A stretch of 64,000 bases of DNA from DASVWZ01 sp036392935 (GCA_036392935.1 DASVWZ010000292.1:1-64000); one strand, 5' to 3'. Positions 54,768 through 62,634 are shown, counted from the stretch's first letter. A program made the numbers and translations. The notes: a model not told the origin generated them from the letters alone.

Positions 54768-56747
54768 ATGTTTTCCAGCAAGGCGCTCAACTGCCTGTTC
54801 ATGGCGGTGTTTGCGGCCATCGCGGCCGCATCCTCTTCGGCTCAGACCCTCGAAATCCCCAGCACAACTTCCGCCATCAACTCCGCCACCCCGTTGTCCC
54901 AGCGCGTCGTTCACTATGAGATCGAAACCAAATACGATCCCAAATCTCACAGCCTCGACGCCACCGAGGTCCTCACCTATCACAACCTCACCGGTCAGCC
55001 GCTCGATACCTTTCCATTCCATCTCTACCTCAACGCCTTTCAACCCACCGCCACCTGGATCAAGGAAACCAACCGTGACGGAACTCGCGACGAAATGCTC
55101 GAAAGCTGGGATCCCAAGAATTACGGATCGGAAGAAATCAAGCGCTTCGAAGTCACCGGCCAGGGCGACCTGACTTCCCAACTTCAATTCATCCAGGAAG
55201 ACGGCAACAAAGACGACAAGACCGTCGTTCAAGCCCGCCTCCCGCACGCCATTCCGCCCGGCGGCTACGTCCAGTTCAAAATCGTTTTTCACGACCAATT
55301 CCCGGAAACATTAGAGCGCACCGGCTGGAAGCGCGATTTCCTGCTGGCCGGCCAGTGGTTCCCGAAAGTCGGCGTCTGGTGGCACGGCGCCTGGAACTGC
55401 CATCAGTTCCACGGAGCCACCGAATTCTTCGCCGACTTCGGCGTCTACGACGTCAAAATCACCGTCCCGCAAAATGAAGTCGTCGGCGCCAGCGGAATCG
55501 AAGTCAGCAACCTAAGCAACCCCGACGGCACCAAAACCATCGCCTACCACGGCGATGACATCCACGATTTTGCCTGGACCGCCAGCCCCCACTACAAAGT
55601 CTTTGAAGATACCTTCCAGAGCAGCATAGGCCCCGTCAAGCTGAACATCATGATGCAGCCTGCGCGCGTCTGGCAGGAAGAGCGCCACGCCCGCATCCTC
55701 AAGCAGACCATGGACCGCTTCGACCGCTGGTACGGCCCGTATCCCTACAAAACCCTCACCCTCGTCGATCCCGAACCCGGTTCCGCCGCCGAAGGCATGG
55801 AGTACCCCACCTTCATCACCGGCGGAACGATGTGGAACATGCCAAAAGGGCTGTACATTCCCGAGATCGTCATCGAGCACGAATTCGGCCATCAATACTG
55901 GTACGGCATGGTTGCCACCAACGAGTTCGAAGACGCCTGGATGGATGAAGGCATCAACAGTTACACCGAAGTCAAGGTGCTCGACTCGATCCTCGGTCCG
56001 CGCACCTCCACTCTCAACATGTATGGCGCCACTCTCAGCGATTTGCAGACTCAGTACTTCGGCTACGCCCGAGTCGCCGATCTCGATCCCATGGCGCAAA
56101 ATGGCTGGGAATACTTCGACTACGACTCTTACGGCGGCATCACCTACGGAAAAACCGCCTGCGTCCTGATCACCCTCGAAAACCTCCTCGGCGAAGAAAC
56201 CATGCGCCAGGCCATGCACACTTACTTCATGCGCTATCGCTTCACCCATCCCACCAAGGAAGATTTCCTCAAGACCATCGAAGAAGCCTCCGGAAAAAAT
56301 CTGCGCCGGTACTTCAATCAGGCCGTCTACGGCACGCAAGTTATGGACTACGAAGTCCTCAAGGCCAAATCCACTCCCGTCGAGTGGTACAAAGACGACC
56401 TCAAAGAGAAAAAAGGCGAGACCGAGTACAACACCGACGTCGTCATCCACCGCAAAACCGATTTCGTCATGCCCGTCGACGTCGCCATTGTCTTCGACAA
56501 CGGCGAAACCGTCCGCGAGCGCTGGGACGACAACGGCAACAACCGTTGGGTTCGCTTCGCCTACACCAAAAAAGCCAAAGTCGTCTCCGTCGAAGTCGAT
56601 CCCGACCACAAAATCCAGATCGATCGCAACAATTTCAACAACAGCAAGCTAGTCGAAGGCGACGGCAAAGCCGCCCGCAAAGTCACCAACTACTGGACGT
56701 TCGTCTCCCAACTGCTCGCCCAGATTCTCACCTGGTGGATGGTATAG
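54768..56747 (+). CDS. Secreted M1 family aminopeptidase-like protein
   Basis: A 659-residue exported metallopeptidase of the M1 (gluzincin) type. A signal peptide (ending SSAQ) is followed by an N-terminal beta saddle. The catalytic domain has EPGSAAEGMEYPTFITGG as substrate loop and VIEHEFGHQYWYGMVATNEFEDAWMDEGINSY as the HEXXH-X18-E zinc site (first His about residue 371). The C-terminal region continues to an Ig-like domain and ends with a hydrophobic stretch. ATG 54768 follows GAGGTGGCATCAT. The next membrane-protein gene follows 25 bp later, so they may be cotranscribed. Confidence 0.93.
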   Translation: MFSSKALNCLFMAVFAAIAAASSSAQTLEIPSTTSAINSATPLSQRVVHYEIETKYDPKSHSLDATEVLTYHNLTGQPLDTFPFHLYLNAFQPTATWIKETNRDGTRDEMLESWDPKNYGSEEIKRFEVTGQGDLTSQLQFIQEDGNKDDKTVVQARLPHAIPPGGYVQFKIVFHDQFPETLERTGWKRDFLLAGQWFPKVGVWWHGAWNCHQFHGATEFFADFGVYDVKITVPQNEVVGASGIEVSNLSNPDGTKTIAYHGDDIHDFAWTASPHYKVFEDTFQSSIGPVKLNIMMQPARVWQEERHARILKQTMDRFDRWYGPYPYKTLTLVDPEPGSAAEGMEYPTFITGGTMWNMPKGLYIPEIVIEHEFGHQYWYGMVATNEFEDAWMDEGINSYTEVKVLDSILGPRTSTLNMYGATLSDLQTQYFGYARVADLDPMAQNGWEYFDYDSYGGITYGKTACVLITLENLLGEETMRQAMHTYFMRYRFTHPTKEDFLKTIEEASGKNLRRYFNQAVYGTQVMDYEVLKAKSTPVEWYKDDLKEKKGETEYNTDVVIHRKTDFVMPVDVAIVFDNGETVRERWDDNGNNRWVRFAYTKKAKVVSVEVDPDHKIQIDRNNFNNSKLVEGDGKAARKVTNYWTFVSQLLAQILTWWMV

Positions 56748-56772
56748 AGAGGTTGCACAGAAAGCGATTGGT

Positions 56773-57717
56773 ATGGAAATCATGAGTATGAATAAGAAAA
56801 GCATTCTTTCCGGCGGCGCTTCCATCGTCGGTCGCAACAAGCGTTACGTCGTCTGGTTTTGGTTGATGAACTTGGCCCTGGCTACCATCGGCTCCGAAGC
56901 CTTCAGCCTGCGCGCTCACCACATTCTCGATCAGAGTCTTTATTCCGATCGCTTGGTCCACGGCATGGATCTCGGCGTCTTCGGCGAAATGCTCGGCCGT
57001 CCCGAATTCGGCCCGCTGCGCGGCGCCGCCCTGCCATCCATGATGCTTGCGCTCCTGTTCTTCGTCCTCACCATGATCTTTCTCCCCGGCGTGCTGCAAG
57101 GTTACGCCTCCGACCATCGCATCTCCCGCGGCGAATTCTGGCGCGCCTGCGGAGTCAACGTCTGGCGTTTTCTCCGCCTCACCATTTTGAGCATGATCGT
57201 CATCGCCATCGTCGCCGGAGTCTTCTCCGCCATCGGCAACGCGCTCGGCAAAGCTGCCGATGCCACTTCCAACGAGCGCTTGCCGTTCTTCGTTCAGTTA
57301 GGCTGGCTGGCAGCCATGTTCCTGGCCATGACCATCGTTCGCATCTGGTTCGATCTCGCCGAAACCGACGCTGTTCTCTCCGATCAGCCGGCCGTACGCA
57401 AATCGCTGCGCTACGCCGTTCACCACACTCGCCACAATCTCGTTCGCCTGCTTGGAAGTTACGTATTGATTGCCCTCGTCGGCGCGGCTGTCGTAGCCGG
57501 CGGAGTCGTCCTCTGGAACCTCATCGTTCCTCCCGCCAGCGTCTTGGGAGCCTACATCATCGCCCAAGCCATTGCATTTTTCTTCCTGGCCACTCGCTTC
57601 TGGCAGCGCGCGGTAGCTGTGTCTTTCTATAAGAGCAATGCGCTCGAAGATATCGTTGAATTCGCGCCTATGATTGTCGCAGCCGCGCCCGTCGCCGCCG
57701 ATCCGGCTCAGCTCTGA
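56773..57717 (+). CDS. Multispanning membrane protein of unknown function
   Basis: A 314-residue protein with about six hydrophobic segments (for example VVWFWLMNLALATIGSEAF, MMLALLFFVLTMIFLPGVL, VLIALVGAAVVAGGVVLWNLI) and intervening basic loops. It resembles the generic acidobacterial membrane proteins encoded after M1 peptidases, and I cannot give a function. Three closely spaced ATG codons (56773, 56785, 56791) are possible starts; I used the first. Confidence 0.75.
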   Translation: MEIMSMNKKSILSGGASIVGRNKRYVVWFWLMNLALATIGSEAFSLRAHHILDQSLYSDRLVHGMDLGVFGEMLGRPEFGPLRGAALPSMMLALLFFVLTMIFLPGVLQGYASDHRISRGEFWRACGVNVWRFLRLTILSMIVIAIVAGVFSAIGNALGKAADATSNERLPFFVQLGWLAAMFLAMTIVRIWFDLAETDAVLSDQPAVRKSLRYAVHHTRHNLVRLLGSYVLIALVGAAVVAGGVVLWNLIVPPASVLGAYIIAQAIAFFFLATRFWQRAVAVSFYKSNALEDIVEFAPMIVAAAPVAADPAQL

Positions 57718-57888
57718 CTCCCTACCATTCAGGCCCGGCAGCGCCGTACCTACCGTAATGATCCCTTGATCTCCGTCATACAACACATCATTGCCAAAAA
57801 AAGCTTGTATCCCCGCGTTGATCTCGCTGCGGCCCGAAGACGGTTCAGCCCGAAGCCCGGAGCACTCTTAGCTTGCGCTCGCTTGCCA

Positions 57889-58206
57889 CTACGAAACACC
57901 CCTTCCATCCGTCCACTTCTTCCCGGCGAAACAGCTCCGACACACGTTCGGAAGACTCTCTCGATCAGGCGAGTGAAGGCGAACCAGCAAGATGCCCCGA
58001 TGCGTCCCCGGGGCAAATCGACGAACGTCTGAGAAATCCAGATCTTGTGTAATCAGGAATCGTTCTTCTCGCTGTGCGGCCTGCCAGACTTCCAGATCGC
58101 TCTTGCCGCTAAGATTTTCTTCTACAATGGTGTGGACGTCGTGACGAAGGTTGGTCAGAATGGCGGCCAGGCGCACAGGAAGGTTTTCGTCGAGCTTGAT
58201 CCTCAT
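57889..58206 (-). CDS. DUF5615 PIN-like toxin
   Basis: A 105-residue protein: MRIKLDENLPVRLAAILTNL, HDVHTIVEENLSGKSDLEVWQ and LITQDLDFSDVRRFAPGTHRGILLVRLH. The Asp-Glu start and the 'TQDLDFSD' motif are typical of DUF5615/Mut7-C-like PIN-fold nucleases used as VapC-like toxins. It overlaps its DUF433 partner by four bases. Function as an RNase toxin is inferred from the family and pairing. The C-terminal tail (FAGKKWTDGRGVS) is short and may be divergent. Confidence 0.85.
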   Translation of the reverse strand: MRIKLDENLPVRLAAILTNLRHDVHTIVEENLSGKSDLEVWQAAQREERFLITQDLDFSDVRRFAPGTHRGILLVRLHSPDRESLPNVCRSCFAGKKWTDGRGVS

Positions 58207-58472
58207 TGAATGTGCGGAGTCGCAGGCACCGGCAGGTCTTCTTCGGCAGAAGCCGCAGCGAAAGCGATAGCAGCCTGCACGTCCTCAGCCTTCAGCGCAG
58301 GGAAATCGGCAAGAATCGTTTCCACCGCATCGCCGGCCGCGAGGCTGGCCAATACGGTGCGCAGCGTCACGCGCGTGCCCCGAAATACCGGCTCGCCGCC
58401 GCAAATTTCCGCGTCTCTCACGATTCTGTCTCCCAGATTCATAGTGGAGATTTCCCTCTGATTCGACATCAT
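58203..58472 (-). CDS. DUF433 antitoxin
   Basis: An 89-residue protein of the DUF433 family (VapB-like antitoxins). NLGDRIVRDAEICGGEPVFRGTRVTLRTVLASLAAGDAVETILADFPALKAEDVQAAIAFA is diagnostic and contains the helix-turn-helix. It precedes and overlaps the DUF5615 toxin gene in the usual antitoxin-first order. A second in-frame ATG at 58442, preceded by GAGGGAAATCTCCACT, is an alternative start and gives the family-typical N-terminus. Confidence 0.87.
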   Translation of the reverse strand: MMSNQREISTMNLGDRIVRDAEICGGEPVFRGTRVTLRTVLASLAAGDAVETILADFPALKAEDVQAAIAFAAASAEEDLPVPATPHIQ

Positions 58473-58628
58473 AACATTGGCCCGAAACGGCTGGGCAAAC
58501 GCGCGGCCGGTGGCCTGGCTTCCGCGTAGCCGCAGGCGAACTAACCCGGGAACGCCGAGTAAATCAAGACCATCGAATGGCCTAAGGAATCCCCCACCGG
58601 ATTTGCTCGCCGGGCGTAAAATAATCCC

Positions 58629-58865
58629 ATGAGTCCGGACGTTTCCGAACTGCTAAGAAAGGCCTTGGCTCTCCCGCCGGAGGCCCGTGCTGCGCTGGCC
58701 GGATCGCTGCTCGAAAGCCTCGACGATGCCGTTGACCCATCGGTCGAGGAAGCGTGGAAACACGAAATTGCGAGACGCCTCGAGGAACTGGATTCCGGCA
58801 AAGTAAAACCGATTCCATGGGCAGAGGCGCGGCGTCAGATTACCGCCCTGCTCAATGGCCGCTAA
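58629..58865 (+). CDS. Addiction-module antitoxin (TIGR02574-like)
   Basis: A 78-residue protein, LLRKALALPPEARAALAGSLLESLD...VEEAWKHEIARRLEELDSGKVKPIPWAEARRQI, which is the usual sequence of the small addiction-module component that accompanies ParE/RelE toxins. It overlaps the toxin gene by 11 bases. It probably neutralises the toxin and represses the pair. It lies between the two 83-bp direct repeats. Confidence 0.87.
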   Translation: MSPDVSELLRKALALPPEARAALAGSLLESLDDAVDPSVEEAWKHEIARRLEELDSGKVKPIPWAEARRQITALLNGR

Positions 58866-59154
58866 GTCGCTGGACATTCAGCCGTCCGCACTCGCGGAAC
58901 TCAAGTCTTCCATCCGTTGGTACCTGGAACAAAACGAAGCCACTGCCGATAAGTTTGTCGAAGAGATAGATCGAGCCATTGACCTCGTCCTAGCGTCACC
59001 CCGACGTTGGCCGAAGAGTGACCTCGACACCAGGAAGTTTGTTCTCCGCCGTTTTCCTGAAGCGGTGATTTACCACGAAAGGAAATCAGTGGTCAGAATC
59101 TTGGCCATCGCCCACGGGCACCGCCAGCCTGGATATTGGAAAGACCGTTTGTAA
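58855..59154 (+). CDS. ParE/RelE family toxin
   Basis: A 99-residue toxin of the ParE/RelE superfamily. IQPSALAELKSSIRWYLEQNEATADKFVEEIDRAIDLVLASPRRWPK and RFPEAVIYHERKSVVRILAIAHGHRQPGYWKDR are characteristic of the ParE branch, which poisons gyrase; RelE-like RNase activity cannot be excluded. It overlaps the antitoxin gene, which precedes it. The pair is flanked by direct repeats. Confidence 0.9.
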   Translation: MAAKSLDIQPSALAELKSSIRWYLEQNEATADKFVEEIDRAIDLVLASPRRWPKSDLDTRKFVLRRFPEAVIYHERKSVVRILAIAHGHRQPGYWKDRL

Positions 59155-59340
59155 CAGCGAATGTGGGCGGTGGCCCGGGTTCCGCGCAGCCGCAGGCGAG
59201 CTAACCCGGGAACGTCGAGTAAATCAAGATCACCGGACGGTTTAAGGAATCCTCTGCACCCAGGTTAGACCAACAAAACCAGAGAAGTGAAAACCGTAGA
59301 CGTTATATGATGGACCGCGAACCTGGGGCACCAGGTATGT

Positions 59341-60312
59341 ATGGCAGATCCCAAGGCGCAGCACTACGTCCCAAAGTTTTACTTGAAGGGATTCACCGAT
59401 AAGAGCGGGGTGCTTTGGGTCTGCGAGAAGCACAAGCCCATCAGATCCTCCAAGCCAAAGGAAGAAGCAAATCGGCCCGATTACTACACTCACGTCTCCG
59501 GAGAAAAGCGCAACGAAATGGCTGAAGACATCTTGAAGGAGCTGGAATCAAGAGCAGCCCCGATCATCCGCAAGCTGGCAAACCCACAGTACCTTCTTAC
59601 ACCCGAGAACGCGGCCCAAGTCATCATGTTCGTTGCCTTTCAATTTGCCCGGGTCCCAAGTTGGCGAGAACACCTCGACAGAATGGCCTCAGATCTGATG
59701 ATGAACCACCTTCGTAAGGAGGCTGGCGACAAAGAGAAGTTCTACCAGACCTGTGCGGAGATCGAAAACTCCAACGGCAAAAAGCTTGGACTGGACTTCG
59801 AGGAACTGCGGCAAGACGTAATACAAAAGAGGTTTGACATTCAACAGTCAACCGCATTCAACCTCGGTTCGATGGTCACATCTGCCGCGGGTATCGCCAA
59901 AGAGCTGGCAACCTGGGGGTACGAAGGCCTGTATGCTCCCGAGGGAAGCTTCTTCGTCACCTCTGACAGCCCCGTGTACACAGTTCAACCGGACGGAAAC
60001 GGGATGGCATCGATTGGCATGGGCTTTGGCTGGCAAAATGTCGAGGTGTACTGCCCACTCAACAAACGAATGTGCTTCAGAATGAAAAGGGGCATTCAGC
60101 CGCGAGGCGTATTCGTAGATCTCGCGCATGTGGATCAAATCAACACGCTGATGATGATGACAGCAACGCAGTACCTCTATTCTTCTCAGGGCTACAGGCG
60201 GATCGCACGCTTGTTCGATGAGCGGGGTTGCAAAATTCAGGCGGGTAAGAATGCTTTTCTGTCAGCGAGTGCGGCCGCCCAGCTTAAGGCGGAGGGCAAG
60301 CCTCTGAGGTAG
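59341..60312 (+). CDS. DUF4238 protein
   Basis: A 323-residue soluble protein beginning MADPKAQHYVPKFYLKGFTDKSGVLWVCEKHKP, the typical N-terminus of DUF4238. FVAFQFARVPSWREHLDRMA and the later ITSDSPVY-like segment (FVTSDSPVYTVQPDG, about residue 207) and YCPLNKRMCFRMKR also fit. The family has no established function but is common in accessory and defence-associated DNA. It is a single gene in an islet that also carries two toxin-antitoxin pairs. A weak hairpin with five T residues follows it. Confidence 0.85.
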   Translation: MADPKAQHYVPKFYLKGFTDKSGVLWVCEKHKPIRSSKPKEEANRPDYYTHVSGEKRNEMAEDILKELESRAAPIIRKLANPQYLLTPENAAQVIMFVAFQFARVPSWREHLDRMASDLMMNHLRKEAGDKEKFYQTCAEIENSNGKKLGLDFEELRQDVIQKRFDIQQSTAFNLGSMVTSAAGIAKELATWGYEGLYAPEGSFFVTSDSPVYTVQPDGNGMASIGMGFGWQNVEVYCPLNKRMCFRMKRGIQPRGVFVDLAHVDQINTLMMMTATQYLYSSQGYRRIARLFDERGCKIQAGKNAFLSASAAAQLKAEGKPLR

Positions 60313-60320
60313 TTCACTCC

Positions 60321-60365
60321 TCAAACTCCTCCGCTGAGGCGAGCGGACTGCCCCTTGAGTTTTTG
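60321..60365 (+). terminator. Weak terminator-like hairpin after the DUF4238 gene
   Basis: CTCAA (60321-60325) can pair with TTGAG (60355-60359). An inner CCGCT/AGCGG pairing (about 60332-60347) lies between, and TTTTT follows. The stem is interrupted, so the call is tentative. Confidence 0.3.
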
Positions 60366-60524
60366 CTGGGACCACCACGGCAAAAGGCGCCCGATCTTTC
60401 GCGCACCTTGCGAAGAGCCTGCCCTGCCCCTGCCGAAGGGTGGGGCACCATGGACCGAGACTCCTTCGATTTTGTGCCCTATAGGTTGACCCTCCGGCCT
60501 GTCCGGGGTTTCTTTAGATTTCCT

Positions 60525-60951
60525 CTAAACCGTAAGGGATGCAGTGGCAATCGCCCGGAGCTTCGACAGGCTGATGGCGCGCCGTCCGTTTTTCTGCATC
60601 GCACCGGCCGCATCCCATGCGGGCTGACCGGCCCCGTCGTATACGATCTCTGCCTCGTCCGGCGATACAATCCGGAGCACCACAAGTCGAACGCAACACG
60701 CATACATCGCCACGCTTTTTCCGGCGGTTTAGCTTTATCTGAACGTCCCCATTCGCGTCGAACGCGTCGTGTCCTGGCTTAGACATCGGGTACAGAGTCA
60801 GACCCAAGGCTTCTGCAGCAATTACTTCTCCGATGGAACCGACCAAGTGGCCGTCGGGGGTAAACTTTCGTCCTGGATAAAGGGCCTCCAGCTCAGCAGT
60901 AGCCTTATAAATCCGGGCGACAGGCTCAGGCAAAGGAACGCGCTTCGTCAT
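60525..60951 (-). pseudogene. DUF6998-like gene with a frameshift
   Basis: Two overlapping frames join into one protein. The first (from ATG 60951) reads TKRVPLPEPVARIYKATAELEALYPGRKFTPDGHLVGSIGEVIAAEALGLTLYPMSKPGHDAFDANGDVQIKL. A neighbouring frame continues TAGKSVAMYACCVRLVVLRIVSPDEAEIVYDGAGQPAWDAA to the stop at 60525. One extra base near 60729 (in CTAAACC on the coding strand) breaks the frame. The sum resembles DUF6998, a restriction-endonuclease-like domain often found in defence contexts. Either a real lesion or a sequencing error. Confidence 0.7.
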
Positions 60952-61138
60952 GTCCAAACATTAGCATTAGAAAACGCCGGCCGGGATCGGATGGCGACAC
61001 TGTATCAAGTACGAAAACGCTTGGCACAAGCTCCCGCCGTAATTCTCGGGACACTCGAAAGCATGCGGCCAATCAAGCACGCCATCGACCAATGGCTTAG
61101 ATTACAATGCCCAGCCAGAGCGTCAATGGAGGCGGCGT

Positions 61139-61783
61139 TTGAACGATAGGAGCACAGGACGGCAGATCCATGGGAGTCCCTCAGCACTAAAAAAGGCCAA
61201 AGCAGACAAGAAATTCGCATACGTTGTGGCCTTGGCGAGGGCGATAAATGCGCTCAACTCCGCTCATTCGCTCATGATGAGCACCGCCAACCGAAATACT
61301 CCTGAGGCCATACGCGACCGGATGAATGGCAACTTCTTCGTGTCTGGAATCCTCTATGAGACGCTGAGGCTGATACGCGCGATGAGTGGCGTTTTCAAGG
61401 GCGACAAGAGCTTTGAGACGAGCTTTCGACTCGTACTCAAGGACACCTCCGTGCTGGCGCTGGAAAAGATGCATCTGAAATCGGCGAGACACGGCGGCGT
61501 GTTTCATTTTTCACCCGACAGATTTGCCGAGGCGATCGCGGAGTCGCCGATGACGGAGTGCGTATTCACGTCTTCAGGGCCTGGAGAGAAACGAGGCAGC
61601 GTTCACTACGAGTTTGCCGATCTCATCACGGCGGAAATGATGGTGGGCAAGCGGATCGATGACGAGGCATCGGTGAACGAGATGTTTGTGAAGATGCTCG
61701 ATCTCGTGCAGAAGATCACTGAACACTCAGAGAACTTTATTGCTGACCAGCTGAACGCGTGGGGGTTTGAGGTGCGTGCTTAA
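61139..61783 (+). CDS. Hypothetical protein in the accessory islet
   Basis: A 214-residue, largely helical soluble protein, FAYVVALARAINALNSAHSLMMSTANRN and EAIRDRMNGNFFVSGILYETLRLIRAMSGVF, ending EHSENFIADQLNAWGFEVRA. I do not recognise the family. TTG 61139 is the likely start because GGAGG lies six bases upstream and the frame is otherwise without early ATG codons. It is divergent from the broken DUF6998-like gene. Confidence 0.75.
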   Translation: MNDRSTGRQIHGSPSALKKAKADKKFAYVVALARAINALNSAHSLMMSTANRNTPEAIRDRMNGNFFVSGILYETLRLIRAMSGVFKGDKSFETSFRLVLKDTSVLALEKMHLKSARHGGVFHFSPDRFAEAIAESPMTECVFTSSGPGEKRGSVHYEFADLITAEMMVGKRIDDEASVNEMFVKMLDLVQKITEHSENFIADQLNAWGFEVRA

Positions 61784-62418
61784 CTCGTTTCCCGACCATG
61801 CCTGACACACGCAGCCGGGCGCCCCACTCCCCGCGTTTTGTGCGATTGAGTGGGAATCAAATCTAAGCCCCGCAGGGGCTGCCGAAAGTAGCCCCGGGCT
61901 TCAGCCCGGGGGGACACACGCAAAAATGATCATTTCCACTCTGCCGAAGGCGGTTGCCCTCAGCGCTGCGCGCTGACGAAAAAAAGCGCGCAGCGCGTAG
62001 GCAACAATAAGAAGAAGGAGAACAGCCCAACATCGTTCAAACCGGTAGGCGAGCCAATGCCCTGAACGACCGCCGAGCCGCTCTTGAGCGTCGCGCCCTG
62101 GGCGACGCCATGAACGGCGAGGCCATCGCGCCCGCGAACCCAACCCCGCTCGCGGCCACTACGAGGACACATCGAACGTCGACGATACTTCCACAGTGTC
62201 ATCGTCCCCAAGGCCCGGAGCCACGTTCCCGTCCGCCCCTTCTGCATTCTTCCTTCTAACTTCTGCCTTTCCGCCGGCGAGTGGCCCGGGTTCCGCGTAG
62301 GCGCAGGAGCTGCCTACTTCTTTTCCCGGATCGGGACGGTCTCCGAAATATTCCCTCTGCAAACGGGTCGCTCCGCGCGATAGCGCCCATAGAATCAAGC
62401 AAGGCAAACGCGTGTTTA
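61784..62418. other. 635-bp intergenic region with REP-like hairpins
   Basis: No supported gene. Two hairpins near 61866-61911, AGCCCCGCAGGGGCT and CCCCGGGCTTCAGCCCGGGG, are of the repetitive extragenic palindrome type. 61970-62000 has GCGC-rich self-complementary sequence. The 30-bp repeat TTCTGCATTC... lies at 62240-62269 and a truncated copy of the 83-bp repeat begins at 62281. Frames on the minus strand (61960-62247) look weakly protein-like but have no recognisable domain. Confidence 0.5.
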
Positions 62419-62508
62419 GGAGGGTGCTGCCAGTGGGTACTGGACGCCGTTTGCCAGACGGTCGAGTGGTTCTCTGCAGCCACTAGGGTTCGACTCCCTT
62501 GCCCTCCT
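62419..62508 (+). tRNA. Non-canonical 8/4 tRNA-like gene, anticodon GCC
   Basis: By hand it folds as follows. Acceptor GGAGGGTG (62419-62426) pairs with TGCCCTCC (62500-62507), eight pairs. D-arm CCAGT-GGGT-ACTGG (62430-62443) has a four-base loop. Anticodon arm GCCGT-TTGCCAG-ACGGT (62446-62462) has U33 and anticodon GCC (62453-62455). Long variable arm AGTGG...CCACT spans 62465-62484. T-arm is AGGG-TTCGACT-CCCT (62485-62499), four pairs. Normal tRNAs have 7/5; the 8/4 shape, short D-loop and long variable arm are like tRNA-Sec and serine tRNAs, yet the anticodon reads glycine codons. CCA is not encoded. Tentatively a serine-accepting missense tRNA or regulatory RNA. Confidence 0.7.
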
Positions 62509-62536
62509 CGGGTCACTCGACACTGTACCTCGGTGC

Positions 62537-62564
62537 TTGACAACCAAGATATTGCGCATATCAT
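62537..62564 (+). promoter_or_regulatory. Promoter of a predicted small RNA
   Basis: TTGACA (62537-62542), 16 bp, TATCAT (62559-62564). A start about seven bases downstream falls at 62571, exactly where a 13-base sequence complementary to the tRNA-like gene begins. Only about 60 bp further on is a terminator, with no reading frame between. Confidence 0.55.
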
Positions 62565-62570
62565 AAAGTT

Positions 62571-62634
62571 GTCTGGCAAACGGTGTTCTAGTATCTCGAA
62601 GCCCCCGGAGCGACGCTCGGGGGCTTTGGCTTTT
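62571..62634 (+). ncRNA. Predicted small RNA complementary to the tRNA anticodon arm
   Basis: Its first 13 bases, GTCTGGCAAACGG (62571-62583), are the exact reverse complement of 62447-62459 in the tRNA-like gene, covering the whole anticodon loop and part of its stem. G-U pairs can extend the duplex on both sides. A promoter fits just upstream and the RNA would end at the hairpin 62599-62626, giving about 60 nt. The same bases can also fold as an anticodon-like stem-loop (GTTGT-CTGGCAA-ACGGT, 62568-62584). Antisense control of the tRNA is inferred; transcription is not shown. Confidence 0.5.
62599..62634 (+). terminator. Strong GC hairpin terminator
   Basis: AAGCCCCCG (62599-62607) pairs with CGGGGGCTT (62618-62626), with an inner AGCG-A-CGCT stem. 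TTTGGCTTTT follows. It ends the predicted small RNA, and would also end read-through from the tRNA-like gene. The T tract is interrupted by GGC. Confidence 0.8.

Larger units (their letters stand above)
58510..59252. repeat. 83-bp direct repeats flanking the ParDE-like pair
   Basis: Positions 58510-58592 and 59170-59252 match in 72 of 83 bases by eye, in the same orientation, 660 bp apart. Both include CGCAGGCGA, CTAACCCGGGAACG and CGAGTAAATCAAGA. A shorter, truncated relative begins at 62281. The two long copies bracket exactly the toxin-antitoxin genes at 58629-59154, so the cassette could be gained, lost or amplified by recombination between them. Confidence 0.9.

Noticed and set aside
60363..60782. 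A 139-residue plus-strand frame opposite the DUF6998-like gene
   Set aside because: It is a shadow of the frameshifted gene and the preceding repeat-like spacer.
61901..62247. Minus-strand frames before the tRNA-like gene, one with a hydrophobic stretch
   Set aside because: Arginine-rich composition, overlap with palindromic repeats and no recognised domain; I cannot support a gene here.
62419..62508. Reading the tRNA-like gene as a plain selenocysteine tRNA
   Set aside because: The acceptor, D-arm and variable arm look similar, but the anticodon loop reads TTGCCAG (GCC) rather than UCA, and the acceptor plus T-stem total 12 rather than 13 pairs unless a ninth acceptor pair is counted.
62571..62583. 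The tRNA anticodon-arm match as a phage or island attachment site
   Set aside because: Attachment duplications at tRNA genes are direct repeats, usually of the 3' half; this is an inverted match to the anticodon arm and no integrase gene is nearby.
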